This document shows, in pieces, positions 26,165 to 34,031 of a stretch of 64,000 nucleotides of DNA. Location: NCBI GenBank assembly GCA_027482245.1, contig JAIXWG010000058.1, positions 1-64,000 on the forward strand. The letters run 5' to 3'. The translations under genes were made by a program, and so were the position numbers. A model generated the notes under the pieces. It was not told the origin of the DNA, searched no databases, and saw only the letters and a program-made list of their open reading frames with translations. The DNA comes from Acetobacteraceae bacterium (GTDB lineage: Bacteria > Pseudomonadota > Alphaproteobacteria > Acetobacterales > Acetobacteraceae). How positions within the stretch are numbered: the stretch's first letter is position 1; every line of letters starts with the position of its first letter.

Positions 26165-27508
26165 ATGTCGAATCCCGGCGAGGCCGACCTCACGCCGATC
26201 ACCGAGACGCGCCAGCTGGCCGCCTGGTTCGCCGCCGGCAGCAAGCCGCGCGACGCGTGGCGCATCGGCACGGAGCACGAGAAGTTCGGCTTCCGGCGCG
26301 ACGGGTTTGCCGCCCCGGCCTATGAGCCCCGCGGCATCAAGGCGATGCTGGAGGGCCTGCAGGCCCGCGGCTGGGCGCCGATCATGGACGGCGCCAACAT
26401 CATCGGCCTGAAGCGGGACGAGGGCTCCGTCAGCCTGGAGCCCGGCGGGCAGTTCGAGCTGTCCGGCGCCCCGATGGCCGACCTCCACGCGACCCGCGTG
26501 GAGCTGGCCGACCATCTGCGCGACGTGCATGAGGTGGCGGGGCCGCTCGGCCTCGGCTTCGCGCCGCTCGGCTTCCACCCGATCGCGACGCGGGAGCAGA
26601 TGCCCTGGATGCCCAAGGGCCGCTACGCGATCATGCGCAACTACATGCCGCGCGTCGGCGGCATGGGGCTCGACATGATGCTCCGCACCTGCACGGTGCA
26701 GGTGAACCTCGATTTCGGCGACGAGGCCGACATGGTGGAGAAGCTGCGCGTGTCGCTCGCCCTCCAGCCGCTGGCCACCGCGCTGTTTGCCAATTCGCCG
26801 TTCCGGGAGGGCAAGCCCTCCGGGTTTCTCACGCTGCGTGGACGCGTCTGGACGGATACCGACCCCGACCGCACCGGCATCCCGCCCGTGGCCTTCGAGG
26901 ATGGGTTCGGCTTCGAGCGTTTCGCGGACTACGTCCTCGACGTGCCGATGTACTTCATCATGCGCGAGGGCCGGTGGATCGACGCCGCCGGCGTGTCCTT
27001 CCGCGCCTTCCTGGAAGGGCGGGCGGAGAAGCTCAAGGGCCACCAGGCGACGATGGGCGACTGGGCGGACCACGTCACCACCGTCTTCACCGATGTGCGC
27101 CTGAAGCGGTTCCTCGAGATGCGCGGCGCCGATGCCGGCAGCCCCGCCATGCTGCAGGCCAAGCCCGCCTTCTGGACCGGGCTGCTCTACGACGACGCCG
27201 CGCAGAAGGCCGCCGCCGCGCTGATCCGCGGCTGGACGGTGGAGGAGATGCGGGCGCTGCGCATGGCGGTGCCGGCGCAGGCGCTCGACGCCACCATCCG
27301 CGGCCGTCGCCTGCGGGACGTGGCGCTGGATGCCATCGCCATCGCGCGGGACGGGCTGAAGGCGCGCGGCCTGGGCGAGGAGGTGTACCTGGCGCCGCTG
27401 GAGGAGATCGCGTCCAGCGGCATCACCCAGGCGCAGCGCTGGCTGCAGCGCTACGAGACCGCCTGGGGCGGCGATGCGTCCCGCATCTTCGCGGAGGCGG
27501 AGGCTTAG
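26165..27508 (+). CDS. gshA: Glutamate--cysteine ligase (GCS2/plant-alphaproteobacterial type)
   Basis: A 447-residue ligase catalysing the first step of glutathione synthesis from glutamate, cysteine and ATP. The family segments RIGTEHEKFGF, GSVSLEPGGQFELSGAP, RTCTVQVNLDFGDEADM and FRAFLEGRAEKLKGHQATMGDW are present, typical of the GshA group shared by plants and Alphaproteobacteria. The length is normal. Its TAG stop (27506-27508) lies at the left end of an IS5-family insertion, and the insertion appears to have kept the stop codon intact. Confidence 0.94.
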   Translation: MSNPGEADLTPITETRQLAAWFAAGSKPRDAWRIGTEHEKFGFRRDGFAAPAYEPRGIKAMLEGLQARGWAPIMDGANIIGLKRDEGSVSLEPGGQFELSGAPMADLHATRVELADHLRDVHEVAGPLGLGFAPLGFHPIATREQMPWMPKGRYAIMRNYMPRVGGMGLDMMLRTCTVQVNLDFGDEADMVEKLRVSLALQPLATALFANSPFREGKPSGFLTLRGRVWTDTDPDRTGIPPVAFEDGFGFERFADYVLDVPMYFIMREGRWIDAAGVSFRAFLEGRAEKLKGHQATMGDWADHVTTVFTDVRLKRFLEMRGADAGSPAMLQAKPAFWTGLLYDDAAQKAAAALIRGWTVEEMRALRMAVPAQALDATIRGRRLRDVALDAIAIARDGLKARGLGEEVYLAPLEEIASSGITQAQRWLQRYETAWGGDASRIFAEAEA

Positions 27509-27585
27509 GTAGGGACCTCAAACAACCTTCTGATCAGTCGGGCGTTTTTTCCTCCTGAATGGGTTTGGCCTGGAGGGAGGCGGCT

Positions 27586-28343
27586 ATGGCGCGGCTGTAC
27601 TGGCTGTCGGACAAGGCCTGGACCGTGATCGAGCGGCATTTGCCTCGCGGGAAGCCTGGTCGCCCTCGTGTGGACGACCGGAGGGTCATTAGCGGCATCC
27701 TGCACGTGCTGAAGACGGGCTGCCGCTGGCGCGATGTGCCGGCGGAATACGGGCCCTGCACGACCATCTACAATCGCTACAACAGGTGGTCGCAGCGCGG
27801 CCTTTGGGCACGCCTGTTCGAGCGGGTCGCCGCCTCCGGCCAGGTGCCCACCGAACTGATGATCGACAGCACTCACGTGAAGGCGCATCGCTCGGCAGCG
27901 GGCGGAAAAGGGGGGAGTGGACGCAAGGAGTCGGGCGCTCGCGGGGCGGCCGCACCTCGAAAGTCCATCTCCTGGCCGATGATCGCGGCCGACCGGTCGC
28001 GCTCGCCCTGACGCCCGGCAACGTCGCCGACATCACCATGGCACCGTGCCTGCTCGGCGCGGTCGAGCCGTCCCGGCGCGTGATCGGCGACAAGGCCTAT
28101 GATGCCGACAGTCTCCGTCGCTGGCTGGCCACGCGCGGCACCGAAGCCGTCATCCCCTCCAATGCCACAAGACGCACCCCATACCCGCTCGACAGGGCCG
28201 CTTATGCCCGCAGGAACCTCGTCGAACGCCTCGTCGGCAGGCTGAAAAACTGGCGCCGTATCGCCACTCGCTACGACCGCCTCGCCCGAAACTTCCTCGC
28301 CGCCCTCGCTCTCGTCGCCAGCATCAGCGAGTGGGTCAAATGA
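27586..28343 (+). CDS. IS5-family transposase, produced by -1 frameshifting
   Basis: The first frame (ATG 27586, GGAGG ribosome-binding site upstream, stop at 28011) encodes the N-terminal DUF4096-type half with LSDKAWTVIERHLP, RVISGILHVLKTGCRWRDVP and LMIDSTHVKAHRSAAGGK (first catalytic Asp). The second frame, shifted by -1, continues with RSRGGRTSKVHLLADDRGRP, DKAYDADSLRRWL (second Asp) and RRNLVERLVGRLKNWRRIATRYDR (Glu). The slip most likely occurs at the AAAAGGGGGG run at 27906-27915. Together they give a normal ~250-residue DDE transposase. Confidence 0.88.
27906..27915 (+). other. Slippery AAAAGGGGGG run, likely -1 frameshift site
   Basis: Four A and six G lie in the overlap of the two transposase frames, just after the HRSAAGG segment and before the second frame takes up the conserved RSRGGRT. 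A -1 slip here restores one continuous transposase. Comparable A/G runs serve this purpose in IS5/IS427 relatives. Confidence 0.65.
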
Positions 28344-28453
28344 GTCCCCTACCTAGCCCGCGCCCTCACAACCCTTGCGCGACTTTCCGGCGCTAGCAAG
28401 GTGCCGTCGCGATCAGCTGATGAGTTATTCAGGCTAGGCGCCCAGCACACTGC

Positions 28454-28481
28454 GCAGCAGTTTTCGCGTTCGAACTGCTGC
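28454..28481 (-). repeat. Hairpin just downstream of the holin-like gene
   Basis: GCAGCAGTT (28454-28462) and AACTGCTGC (28473-28481) form a 9-bp stem with a 10-base loop, 14 bases after the stop of the minus-strand gene. It lacks a T run, so it is only a possible terminator. Confidence 0.4.
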
Positions 28482-28495
28482 TCATAATCACGCTG

Positions 28496-28864
28496 TTACG
28501 GTTGTGTCCTGATCTTCCGCTCCACGGCCGCCACTACGACATCCATCAGCCGTGTCCCAATTGCGCCGGCGCATCCGGTCGCGCTGGCGACGATGAGCAG
28601 TGGCCATCCGATGTCGCGCAGGCTCGGGTCCCACCAGACAGCGGCGCCCGCGGCCATGATGCCAAGCATCGCTCCCAGACCGGCTTCCAGCAGCAGCACC
28701 TGCCAGCGCCACGCGCCACCATGCAGCGCCACCAGCACGCGTGCGGCGCCGCCGGTGACGGCGGCAACGCCTGCCATGCGCGCGGCCTCGCTCAGATCGT
28801 CCGGCATCAGGGTCTTTGCGGCCTGGGGCGGCTTCGCAGCGCGGTGATCACCATCTGGCCGCAT
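28496..28864 (-). CDS. Small membrane protein resembling a phage holin (LydA-like)
   Basis: A 122-residue protein with three or so hydrophobic segments (VAAVTGGAARVLVALHG; LLLEAGLGAMLGIMAAGAAVWW; GWPLLIVASATGCAGAIGTR) and a basic tail VERKIRTQ. Size, spacing and the GTRLMDVV end recall LydA-type holins, which make inner-membrane holes for endolysins. No endolysin gene is adjacent, so it may be an isolated phage remnant. The start is uncertain: Met 1 (28864), preceded by GAGAGGG, or Met 20 (28807). Confidence 0.5.
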   Translation of the reverse strand: MRPDGDHRAAKPPQAAKTLMPDDLSEAARMAGVAAVTGGAARVLVALHGGAWRWQVLLLEAGLGAMLGIMAAGAAVWWDPSLRDIGWPLLIVASATGCAGAIGTRLMDVVVAAVERKIRTQP

Positions 28865-28963
28865 CGCTGGGATTGGATCCCTCTCCCGGTCGCAGACATT
28901 GCTTGGCTACCGCGCGCCGTAGAGCGAAGTGTCCGTCGCGCAGAGAGCGAGACGGAGACGGCT

Positions 28964-29188
28964 ATGATGAAGCAGGAAGCCAACCAGCAGCGCAGCCTCG
29001 ACGCCTTCATGGCGCGGAAGGCCGAGTTCGACGCCGTACTCGCCGAACTCAGCCAGGCAAGCGCCGACCACTTCGGCGCTGACCCCGACGCGGTGCTTTG
29101 GGGCGAGGCCTGTTGGCTCGCCGACGCCACCGCGAAGCTGAGGGATATCGCCGACCAGCATTTCCGGCGCGGCGAATACGCGCCCTGA
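28964..29188 (+). CDS. Small protein of unknown function
   Basis: A 74-residue, acidic, mostly helical protein (QRSLDAFMARKAEFDAVLAE, then FGADPDAVLWGEACWLADAT). I recognise no family. The ATG at 28964 follows GACGGAGACGG, a plausible ribosome-binding site. It precedes the DUF3489/resolvase pair and may belong to the same mobile module. Confidence 0.55.
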   Translation: MMKQEANQQRSLDAFMARKAEFDAVLAELSQASADHFGADPDAVLWGEACWLADATAKLRDIADQHFRRGEYAP

Positions 29189-29282
29189 TACGGCGCGGAC
29201 CCCGCCACGCCCCGACCGGATGGTTCCCGGCGGGGCTCGGGCGCGTAGCACCCGGATGGTCGGGTGCGGCACGAGGACTCCG

Positions 29283-30029
29283 ATGATGAAGCTCTCCGGC
29301 ACGCAGACGCAGATCCTGACCGCGGCGGCGGCGCACCCGTTGCGGCTGGCCGTCGCCCCCGCCAAGCTGCCCGTCGCCGCTCGCGAGGCGGTCCGCAAGA
29401 GCCTACTCTCCAAAGGGCTGATCGAGGCGGCGGAGGTGGATGCCGCTGCCGAGCATGAGACCTGGGAGACCGAGGCCGGGCCGGTGAACTACCGCCTGGT
29501 GGCGCAGGAGCGCACAGCAGGCGCTACGACGGCCGTAGAGGCCGCCGGCGGCCGCAACGGGCCTGCGGAGGCGACACGGCCCCACAAAGCGCCCACAGAG
29601 TCGTTGGAGGCCTCCCTGCCGCAGCGCCGGCCCGGAGGCCTGCGCAACACCGCCACGGCCGTCCTGAGCGCCTGGAAGGCCCGCAGCGCCGACCCCAGCA
29701 CGCTGGAGGCCGCCATCGCCGCGCTCCAGGCTGCCCTAGCCGGCAAGGCTGCCCGACCGGCTCGCGAGCCAGGCTCCCCCCGCGCACCGCGCCAGGGCAC
29801 CAAGCAGGAGCAGGTGCTGGGCCTGCTGCGCCGGCCGGAAGGCGCCACGATCGCCCAGGTGATGGACGCCACCGGCTGGCAGCAGCACACGGTCCGCGGC
29901 TTCTTCGCTGGCCTCAAGAAGCGCCAGGGCATCGCGGTGGAGGTGATGGAGCGGGTGCGGCAGGTTGGCCCGAACAACACCGGCGCCAAGGGCTCCTACA
30001 GCATCTACCGCATCGCCGAGGCCGGCTGA
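29283..30029 (+). CDS. DUF3489 domain protein
   Basis: A 248-residue protein. The C-terminal third is the DUF3489 domain: GTKQEQVLGLLRRPEGATIA, VMDATGWQQHTVRGFFAGLK and a final GSYSIYRI, a winged-helix-like fold probably contacting DNA. The N-terminal ~75 residues (MMKLSGTQTQILTAAAAHP) form a second, related-looking winged helix, joined by an Ala/Pro-rich linker. It ends one base into the start of the resolvase gene (TGATG). The pairing of DUF3489 with a serine recombinase is common in alphaproteobacterial elements. The role in recombination is unproven. Confidence 0.82.
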   Translation: MMKLSGTQTQILTAAAAHPLRLAVAPAKLPVAAREAVRKSLLSKGLIEAAEVDAAAEHETWETEAGPVNYRLVAQERTAGATTAVEAAGGRNGPAEATRPHKAPTESLEASLPQRRPGGLRNTATAVLSAWKARSADPSTLEAAIAALQAALAGKAARPAREPGSPRAPRQGTKQEQVLGLLRRPEGATIAQVMDATGWQQHTVRGFFAGLKKRQGIAVEVMERVRQVGPNNTGAKGSYSIYRIAEAG

Positions 30030-30724
30030 TGCGGCCTGGTGCTGCGGCGCCGCGCTACGCGGTCGGACTCTACCGGGTCTCGACCGCGGAGCAGGGACAA
30101 AGCGGGCTCGGGCTGGAGGCGCAGGCCGCCTCCGTCCGGGCCTTCGTGGCGAGCCAGGGTTGGTCCCTGGTCGCCGAGTACTCCGACATCGCCTCCGGCA
30201 AGGACGACCGCCGAGCGGGCTTCCAGGCGGCGCTGACGCGGTGCCGGCAACTCGGCGCGGTGCTGGTGGCGGCGCGGCTGGACCGGATCACCCGGCGCGC
30301 CCACACCCTGTCGCAACTGCTGGAGGATGGCGTCTCCATCCGGGCGGCGGACATGCCAGGCGCCGACGATCTGATGATGCGGGTCTACGCGGCGATGGCG
30401 CAGAAGGAGCGGGAGCTGATCGCCGAGCGGACTAGGGCCGCGCTGGCCGCCGCCAAGGCCCGTGGGCGGCTGCTAGGCGGCGACCGGGGCTACCGGCCTG
30501 CCGCGGGCCCGGACGCCGCTGCGGCGGCCCTGGCGCGGCGTGAGGCGGCGGAACGGGCGGCGCATCGGCTGGTGCTGGAGGTGGAGCGGCTGCGCGCTGA
30601 GGGCGTGGAGGGCCAGGCGGCCATGGCGCGGGCGCTGAACGAGCGCGGGGTGCCGACGCCGACTGGCAGCGGGGCGTGGACGCATACGACGGTGGCGAGG
30701 GTGATGGCAAAGGCGGGCGCATAA
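30029..30724 (+). CDS. Small serine recombinase/resolvase
   Basis: A 231-residue resolvase-family protein. The N-terminal catalytic domain has YRVST with the nucleophile S18, then LVAARLDRITRRAHTLSQLL and AAMAQKERELIAERTRAALA. The C-terminal part contains a helix-turn-helix ending in ALNERGVPTPTGSGAWTHTTV, typical of small recombinases acting at short sites. It is coupled to the DUF3489 gene. A cognate site has not been found nearby. Confidence 0.88.
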   Translation: MRPGAAAPRYAVGLYRVSTAEQGQSGLGLEAQAASVRAFVASQGWSLVAEYSDIASGKDDRRAGFQAALTRCRQLGAVLVAARLDRITRRAHTLSQLLEDGVSIRAADMPGADDLMMRVYAAMAQKERELIAERTRAALAAAKARGRLLGGDRGYRPAAGPDAAAAALARREAAERAAHRLVLEVERLRAEGVEGQAAMARALNERGVPTPTGSGAWTHTTVARVMAKAGA

Positions 30725-31144
30725 TCTCGCGACCCTGGTCTGGCCGCATTGGGCGGGGAGCGGACAGCCGCGCCCGGAGCTGATGGCCCGAGCACATCGC
30801 AGGGAGGCCGTTCGTCACGGCGCCCTCGGAGTGCGCGCCGTTCGGGACAGTGCCTCTGCGATCCTGTGAACCACATCGCCAACCGGTAGAGGGCCCAGCC
30901 AGACGCCCTCCGTGGTCGAGACCACACCCGTCATCCAGACGGCGTTCACTCAGCCCAACGCAGCGCCCGGCTGCCGAACCGGGAGCGCGATTGGCCCGGT
31001 GCGCGGCGCGAAGCTAACCCTCTGTCTTGCCGGGGGTGCTTCAAGCCTCCGTCTACTGGTGGCATACCTTTCTGATGAAGCACGATATGGGCCAACATCG
31101 CGCGGCTTGGCTCGTGGGAGGGAGCCCACCAGAGAGATGATGAC
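30725..31144. other. Gap between the resolvase and the sensor kinase, nothing recognised
   Basis: About 420 bases without a convincing gene; short open frames show no family similarity. A promoter for the downstream kinase gene must lie here, but I cannot mark it. Confidence 0.5.
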
Positions 31145-33244
31145 GTGACTCCTACGCCGGCGCCGGCCCGCACGAGCCTGAAGCGGCGCGGCGTCCTGCT
31201 GGCCGGCCTGGTAGCGCTGCTGCCGCTCCTAGCCTTCGCCATCTTCGCCACGCTCGCCGCCCTGCGATCCTATCGTGCCTCCGACGAAGCACGGCTGCGC
31301 GACACCGCGTACGCCCTGGCTGCCGCCGTGGAGGCCCAACTCAGCAGCTACGTGGCGGCGCTCCAGACGCTGGCGACCTCGCCGCTCCTTGATGGTGCCC
31401 TGGACGCGGAAGCGTTCGAGGCACGGGCGCGCCCTGTCAGCGATCTCCTCGGTGGCACCATAGCCCTGCTCGGGCCGGGCCCCGACTATCCAGTGCTGGC
31501 CACCACCGGACGTAGGCCCATCCGCCCCTTATCAGACGCGCTCAAAGCAGAGCTTGACGCAACGATCGGAACAGGCAGGCCAGGGATTTCGGACCTGTTC
31601 GAGGGACCCGCCGTCCCGCGGCCAATGCTAGCCGTCGCGGTGCCGGTTGATCGTGTGCAACAGCCTCGGCGCGCTCTCGCGCTGACCTTCGCGCCTACCA
31701 CGCTGCGCGCCTTGCTGGCCCGGCAGAGCCTTGTGCCAGGCACCTTCGCGGCCATTGCGGATGGGCGACTACGCGTCCTCGCGCTAAGCTTCGACCCAGA
31801 AGGCCAAGAGGTCGGCGTGCGGGTGCCCGAGTGGATTGCAGCCGCAATCGGAGGAAAGGACCCGGCCATCATCGCCGGGCCCGGCTGGAACGGGCTGGAC
31901 AACGTCTATGCAGTGAAGCGCCTGATGCAGCCCCCCGGCTGGACGGTCGGGGTCTTCGAGCGCCGTGCCGCGCAGCAGGCAAATGCCTGGGCGGCGGTGC
32001 GCTGGCTGCTTGCCGGCGGTGCTGCCCTCGGCCTTGGCCTGGCCGTCGTGGTCTGGGCCAGCCGGCGCGAGGCGGTGCATGACGCCCGGCGCGAAACCGA
32101 GGCGCTGCGGACCGGGCGCGCCGAGGTCGAGCGGCTGCACGGTGGGCTGCCGGCCGTGATCTTCGTGCGGGAGCGGGCGCCGGACGGAAAGAGCCGCCTG
32201 ATCTACCGCGGAGGCGACGTCGAGATGGTGACGGGTTGGCCTGCCGCGACCTTAGCTGGCCTGGACAATTTCAAGGACTATGTGGACATTGCTCCTGACG
32301 ACTATCACGCTTTCCTCGACCGGGTCGTGCGTGAGGGAACGGCCACCGTCGAGTATCGGATGCGCCAGCCCGATGGCTCCAGGCGTCTTCTAAAATCGCG
32401 GTGTCGGCTACTGACCCTACGGCAGGACGGCACCTGCGAAATCGTCGGCTACATCCTAGACGTGTCGGCGGAGCGCGACGCAGAGGCCCGCGCCATGTCT
32501 ACGGCTAGGCTGGCGTCGCTCGGAGAGATGGCCGCCGGGCTGGCACACGAGATGAAGCAACCGCTTCAGGCCATCTCTCTCGCCGCCGAGGTGGGCCAGA
32601 TCGCCGCTGCCCGAGGCGACACCGTGAACGTCGACGAACGGTTCGAGCAGATCGTGGAGCAGACACAGCGGACCGCTAACATGATCGAGCATCTGCGGCG
32701 CTTCGCGCGCGGCGCGGAAGACGGGGCGCCGCCGCAGGCCGTGCTGCTGACAGCAGCGGTCGAGGGCGCCCTGGCACTGGCGCGCAGCGCGCTGCATGAC
32801 GCATCCGTCAGCGTCGAGGTGGAGCTGGGCGATGCGCCGCCTGTCGTGCTTGGCCAACAGGTTCTGATCGAGCAGGTGGTTTCGAACCTGCTGATGAACG
32901 CGCGCGACGCCCTGGCCGCTCGGCCCGCCGGCGCGCCGCGGCGGATCCGGATGAGGGCGGAACGCGCAGCGGACGGCGCCGTGCGTCTGATGGTCGCCGA
33001 CACCGGCGGCGGCATCGCGCCGGAGATCATGGCGCAGCTGTTCGAGCCCTTCGTCACCACCAAGGGGCCGGACAAGGGCACCGGCCTCGGGCTGTCGATC
33101 TGCCACGGCCTGATCAGGGGCATGGGCGGCAGCATCGCGGCCCACAACGACGCCGAGGGGGCCGTCTTTACCATCACCCTGCCGAGCGCCGCGGCCGAGG
33201 GGGCGATTGCTGGGCAGAAGCGGGACATCGCGGAGACCGGCTGA
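31145..33244 (+). CDS. Membrane sensor histidine kinase with extracytoplasmic and PAS domains
   Basis: A 699-residue kinase. A transmembrane segment (residues ~17-40) is followed by a ~240-residue periplasmic sensor region of the double-Cache type, a second membrane segment near residue 285, then a PAS domain containing DGSRRLLKSRCRLL and IVGYILDVSAERDAE. The phospho-acceptor His is in GLAHEMKQPLQAISLA. The ATPase boxes are NLLMNARDAL, ADTGGGIAPE and GTGLGLSICHGLI. The start is a GTG at 31145. No response regulator is adjacent, so it is an orphan kinase inside the island. Confidence 0.87.
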   Translation: MTPTPAPARTSLKRRGVLLAGLVALLPLLAFAIFATLAALRSYRASDEARLRDTAYALAAAVEAQLSSYVAALQTLATSPLLDGALDAEAFEARARPVSDLLGGTIALLGPGPDYPVLATTGRRPIRPLSDALKAELDATIGTGRPGISDLFEGPAVPRPMLAVAVPVDRVQQPRRALALTFAPTTLRALLARQSLVPGTFAAIADGRLRVLALSFDPEGQEVGVRVPEWIAAAIGGKDPAIIAGPGWNGLDNVYAVKRLMQPPGWTVGVFERRAAQQANAWAAVRWLLAGGAALGLGLAVVVWASRREAVHDARRETEALRTGRAEVERLHGGLPAVIFVRERAPDGKSRLIYRGGDVEMVTGWPAATLAGLDNFKDYVDIAPDDYHAFLDRVVREGTATVEYRMRQPDGSRRLLKSRCRLLTLRQDGTCEIVGYILDVSAERDAEARAMSTARLASLGEMAAGLAHEMKQPLQAISLAAEVGQIAAARGDTVNVDERFEQIVEQTQRTANMIEHLRRFARGAEDGAPPQAVLLTAAVEGALALARSALHDASVSVEVELGDAPPVVLGQQVLIEQVVSNLLMNARDALAARPAGAPRRIRMRAERAADGAVRLMVADTGGGIAPEIMAQLFEPFVTTKGPDKGTGLGLSICHGLIRGMGGSIAAHNDAEGAVFTITLPSAAAEGAIAGQKRDIAETG

Positions 33245-33542
33245 CGGTCGAAGGCCAACTTCCGGCTCAGCACCCCGGGACCTCATCGCTCCGGCATCAT
33301 CGCGTCCCACGATGTCTCCGGCGTGCTCCTGCGGCTCCGGCGAGGGACGAGGCAACCGTCCTTTCGTTGAGGCCTTCAAGCCATGGACGCAACCAAGAGT
33401 CTGCTCAGGGGCGACTGCGGCGGTAGCACTCCGCGTCACGGCTGCAATGGGAGATCTGCGACCTCGCTGCCCTCCTGTTCACGACCGACCAACGGTCGTT
33501 GGTCCGTGTTGAACAGATGCGCTTCTCGTCTCCCGCATCGCG
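33245..33542. other. Gap between the kinase and replicon module, nothing recognised
   Basis: About 300 bases separate the plus-strand kinase from the minus-strand module. I see no gene and no T-tailed hairpin. Confidence 0.5.
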
Positions 33543-34031
33543 TCAGGAGACGCCGTCGCGGGACGGGCGGTAGCGCGCGACCCAATCTTCCGGCGTCATC
33601 TCGTCGCGCGGCCGGTTCACCACGTAGGAGCGCCGAGCGGGCGGCAGACCTTCACTGGGCTGATCATCAAGCGCTTGTCCCGCGATCCGCGCCAGCTGAT
33701 CGTCACTGAGCGCATCCGCATGCGGCGTGCCGCTGATCACCGCCAGGCTGTGCTCCACAACCTGCTTCTCCCGCCATCCACCGCGGCACTTCATCCAGAA
33801 GATCGCCGCCGCGACGTTCTTGCCGGTCGTCGCCATCTGGAACAGCGACTGCGCCACCTTGGCATTCGCGTCGACGATCCCGCGGTCGAGCTCGTCGCGG
33901 AAATGTTTGCGCAGCGTCTTGGGGTCGAGGCCGAGATGCCGGGCGATATCCTCCTGCGGCACGCCGAAGCCCGCGAAGGCCCTCACCATGCGGCGGTCCT
34001 CCGGCGTCGGCTCACACGGCGTGTTGTGCAT
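33543..34031 (-). CDS. HTH protein, phage-element type, paralogue A (small-terminase-like?)
   Basis: A 162-residue protein. Residues ~10-85 form an HTH-containing domain (TPEDRRMVRAFAGFGVPQED, then LDPKTLRKHFRDELDRGIVD and AAAIFWMKCRGGWREK). The C-terminal tail ends VARYRPSRDG. The same domain occurs in the gene at 35289-35690. The family is common in phages and phage-like elements beside ParB-methyltransferases and resembles small terminase subunits, but no large terminase is present. The ATG at 34031 has GGGGAGG upstream and overlaps the methyltransferase gene by 20 bases. Confidence 0.7.
   Translation of the reverse strand: MHNTPCEPTPEDRRMVRAFAGFGVPQEDIARHLGLDPKTLRKHFRDELDRGIVDANAKVAQSLFQMATTGKNVAAAIFWMKCRGGWREKQVVEHSLAVISGTPHADALSDDQLARIAGQALDDQPSEGLPPARRSYVVNRPRDEMTPEDWVARYRPSRDGVS

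Larger units (their letters stand above)
27508..28353 (+). mobile_element. IS5-family insertion sequence (IS427-like group), complete
   Basis: An 846-bp element with imperfect terminal inverted repeats: the left end starts GGTAGGGACCTCA, and the right end read inward starts GGTAGGGGACTCA. The dinucleotide TA flanks both ends, consistent with a 2-bp target duplication (TA could alternatively belong to the repeats). It encodes a transposase in two overlapping frames that appear to be joined by a -1 frameshift. Both ends look intact, so the element may still be mobile. Confidence 0.88.
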
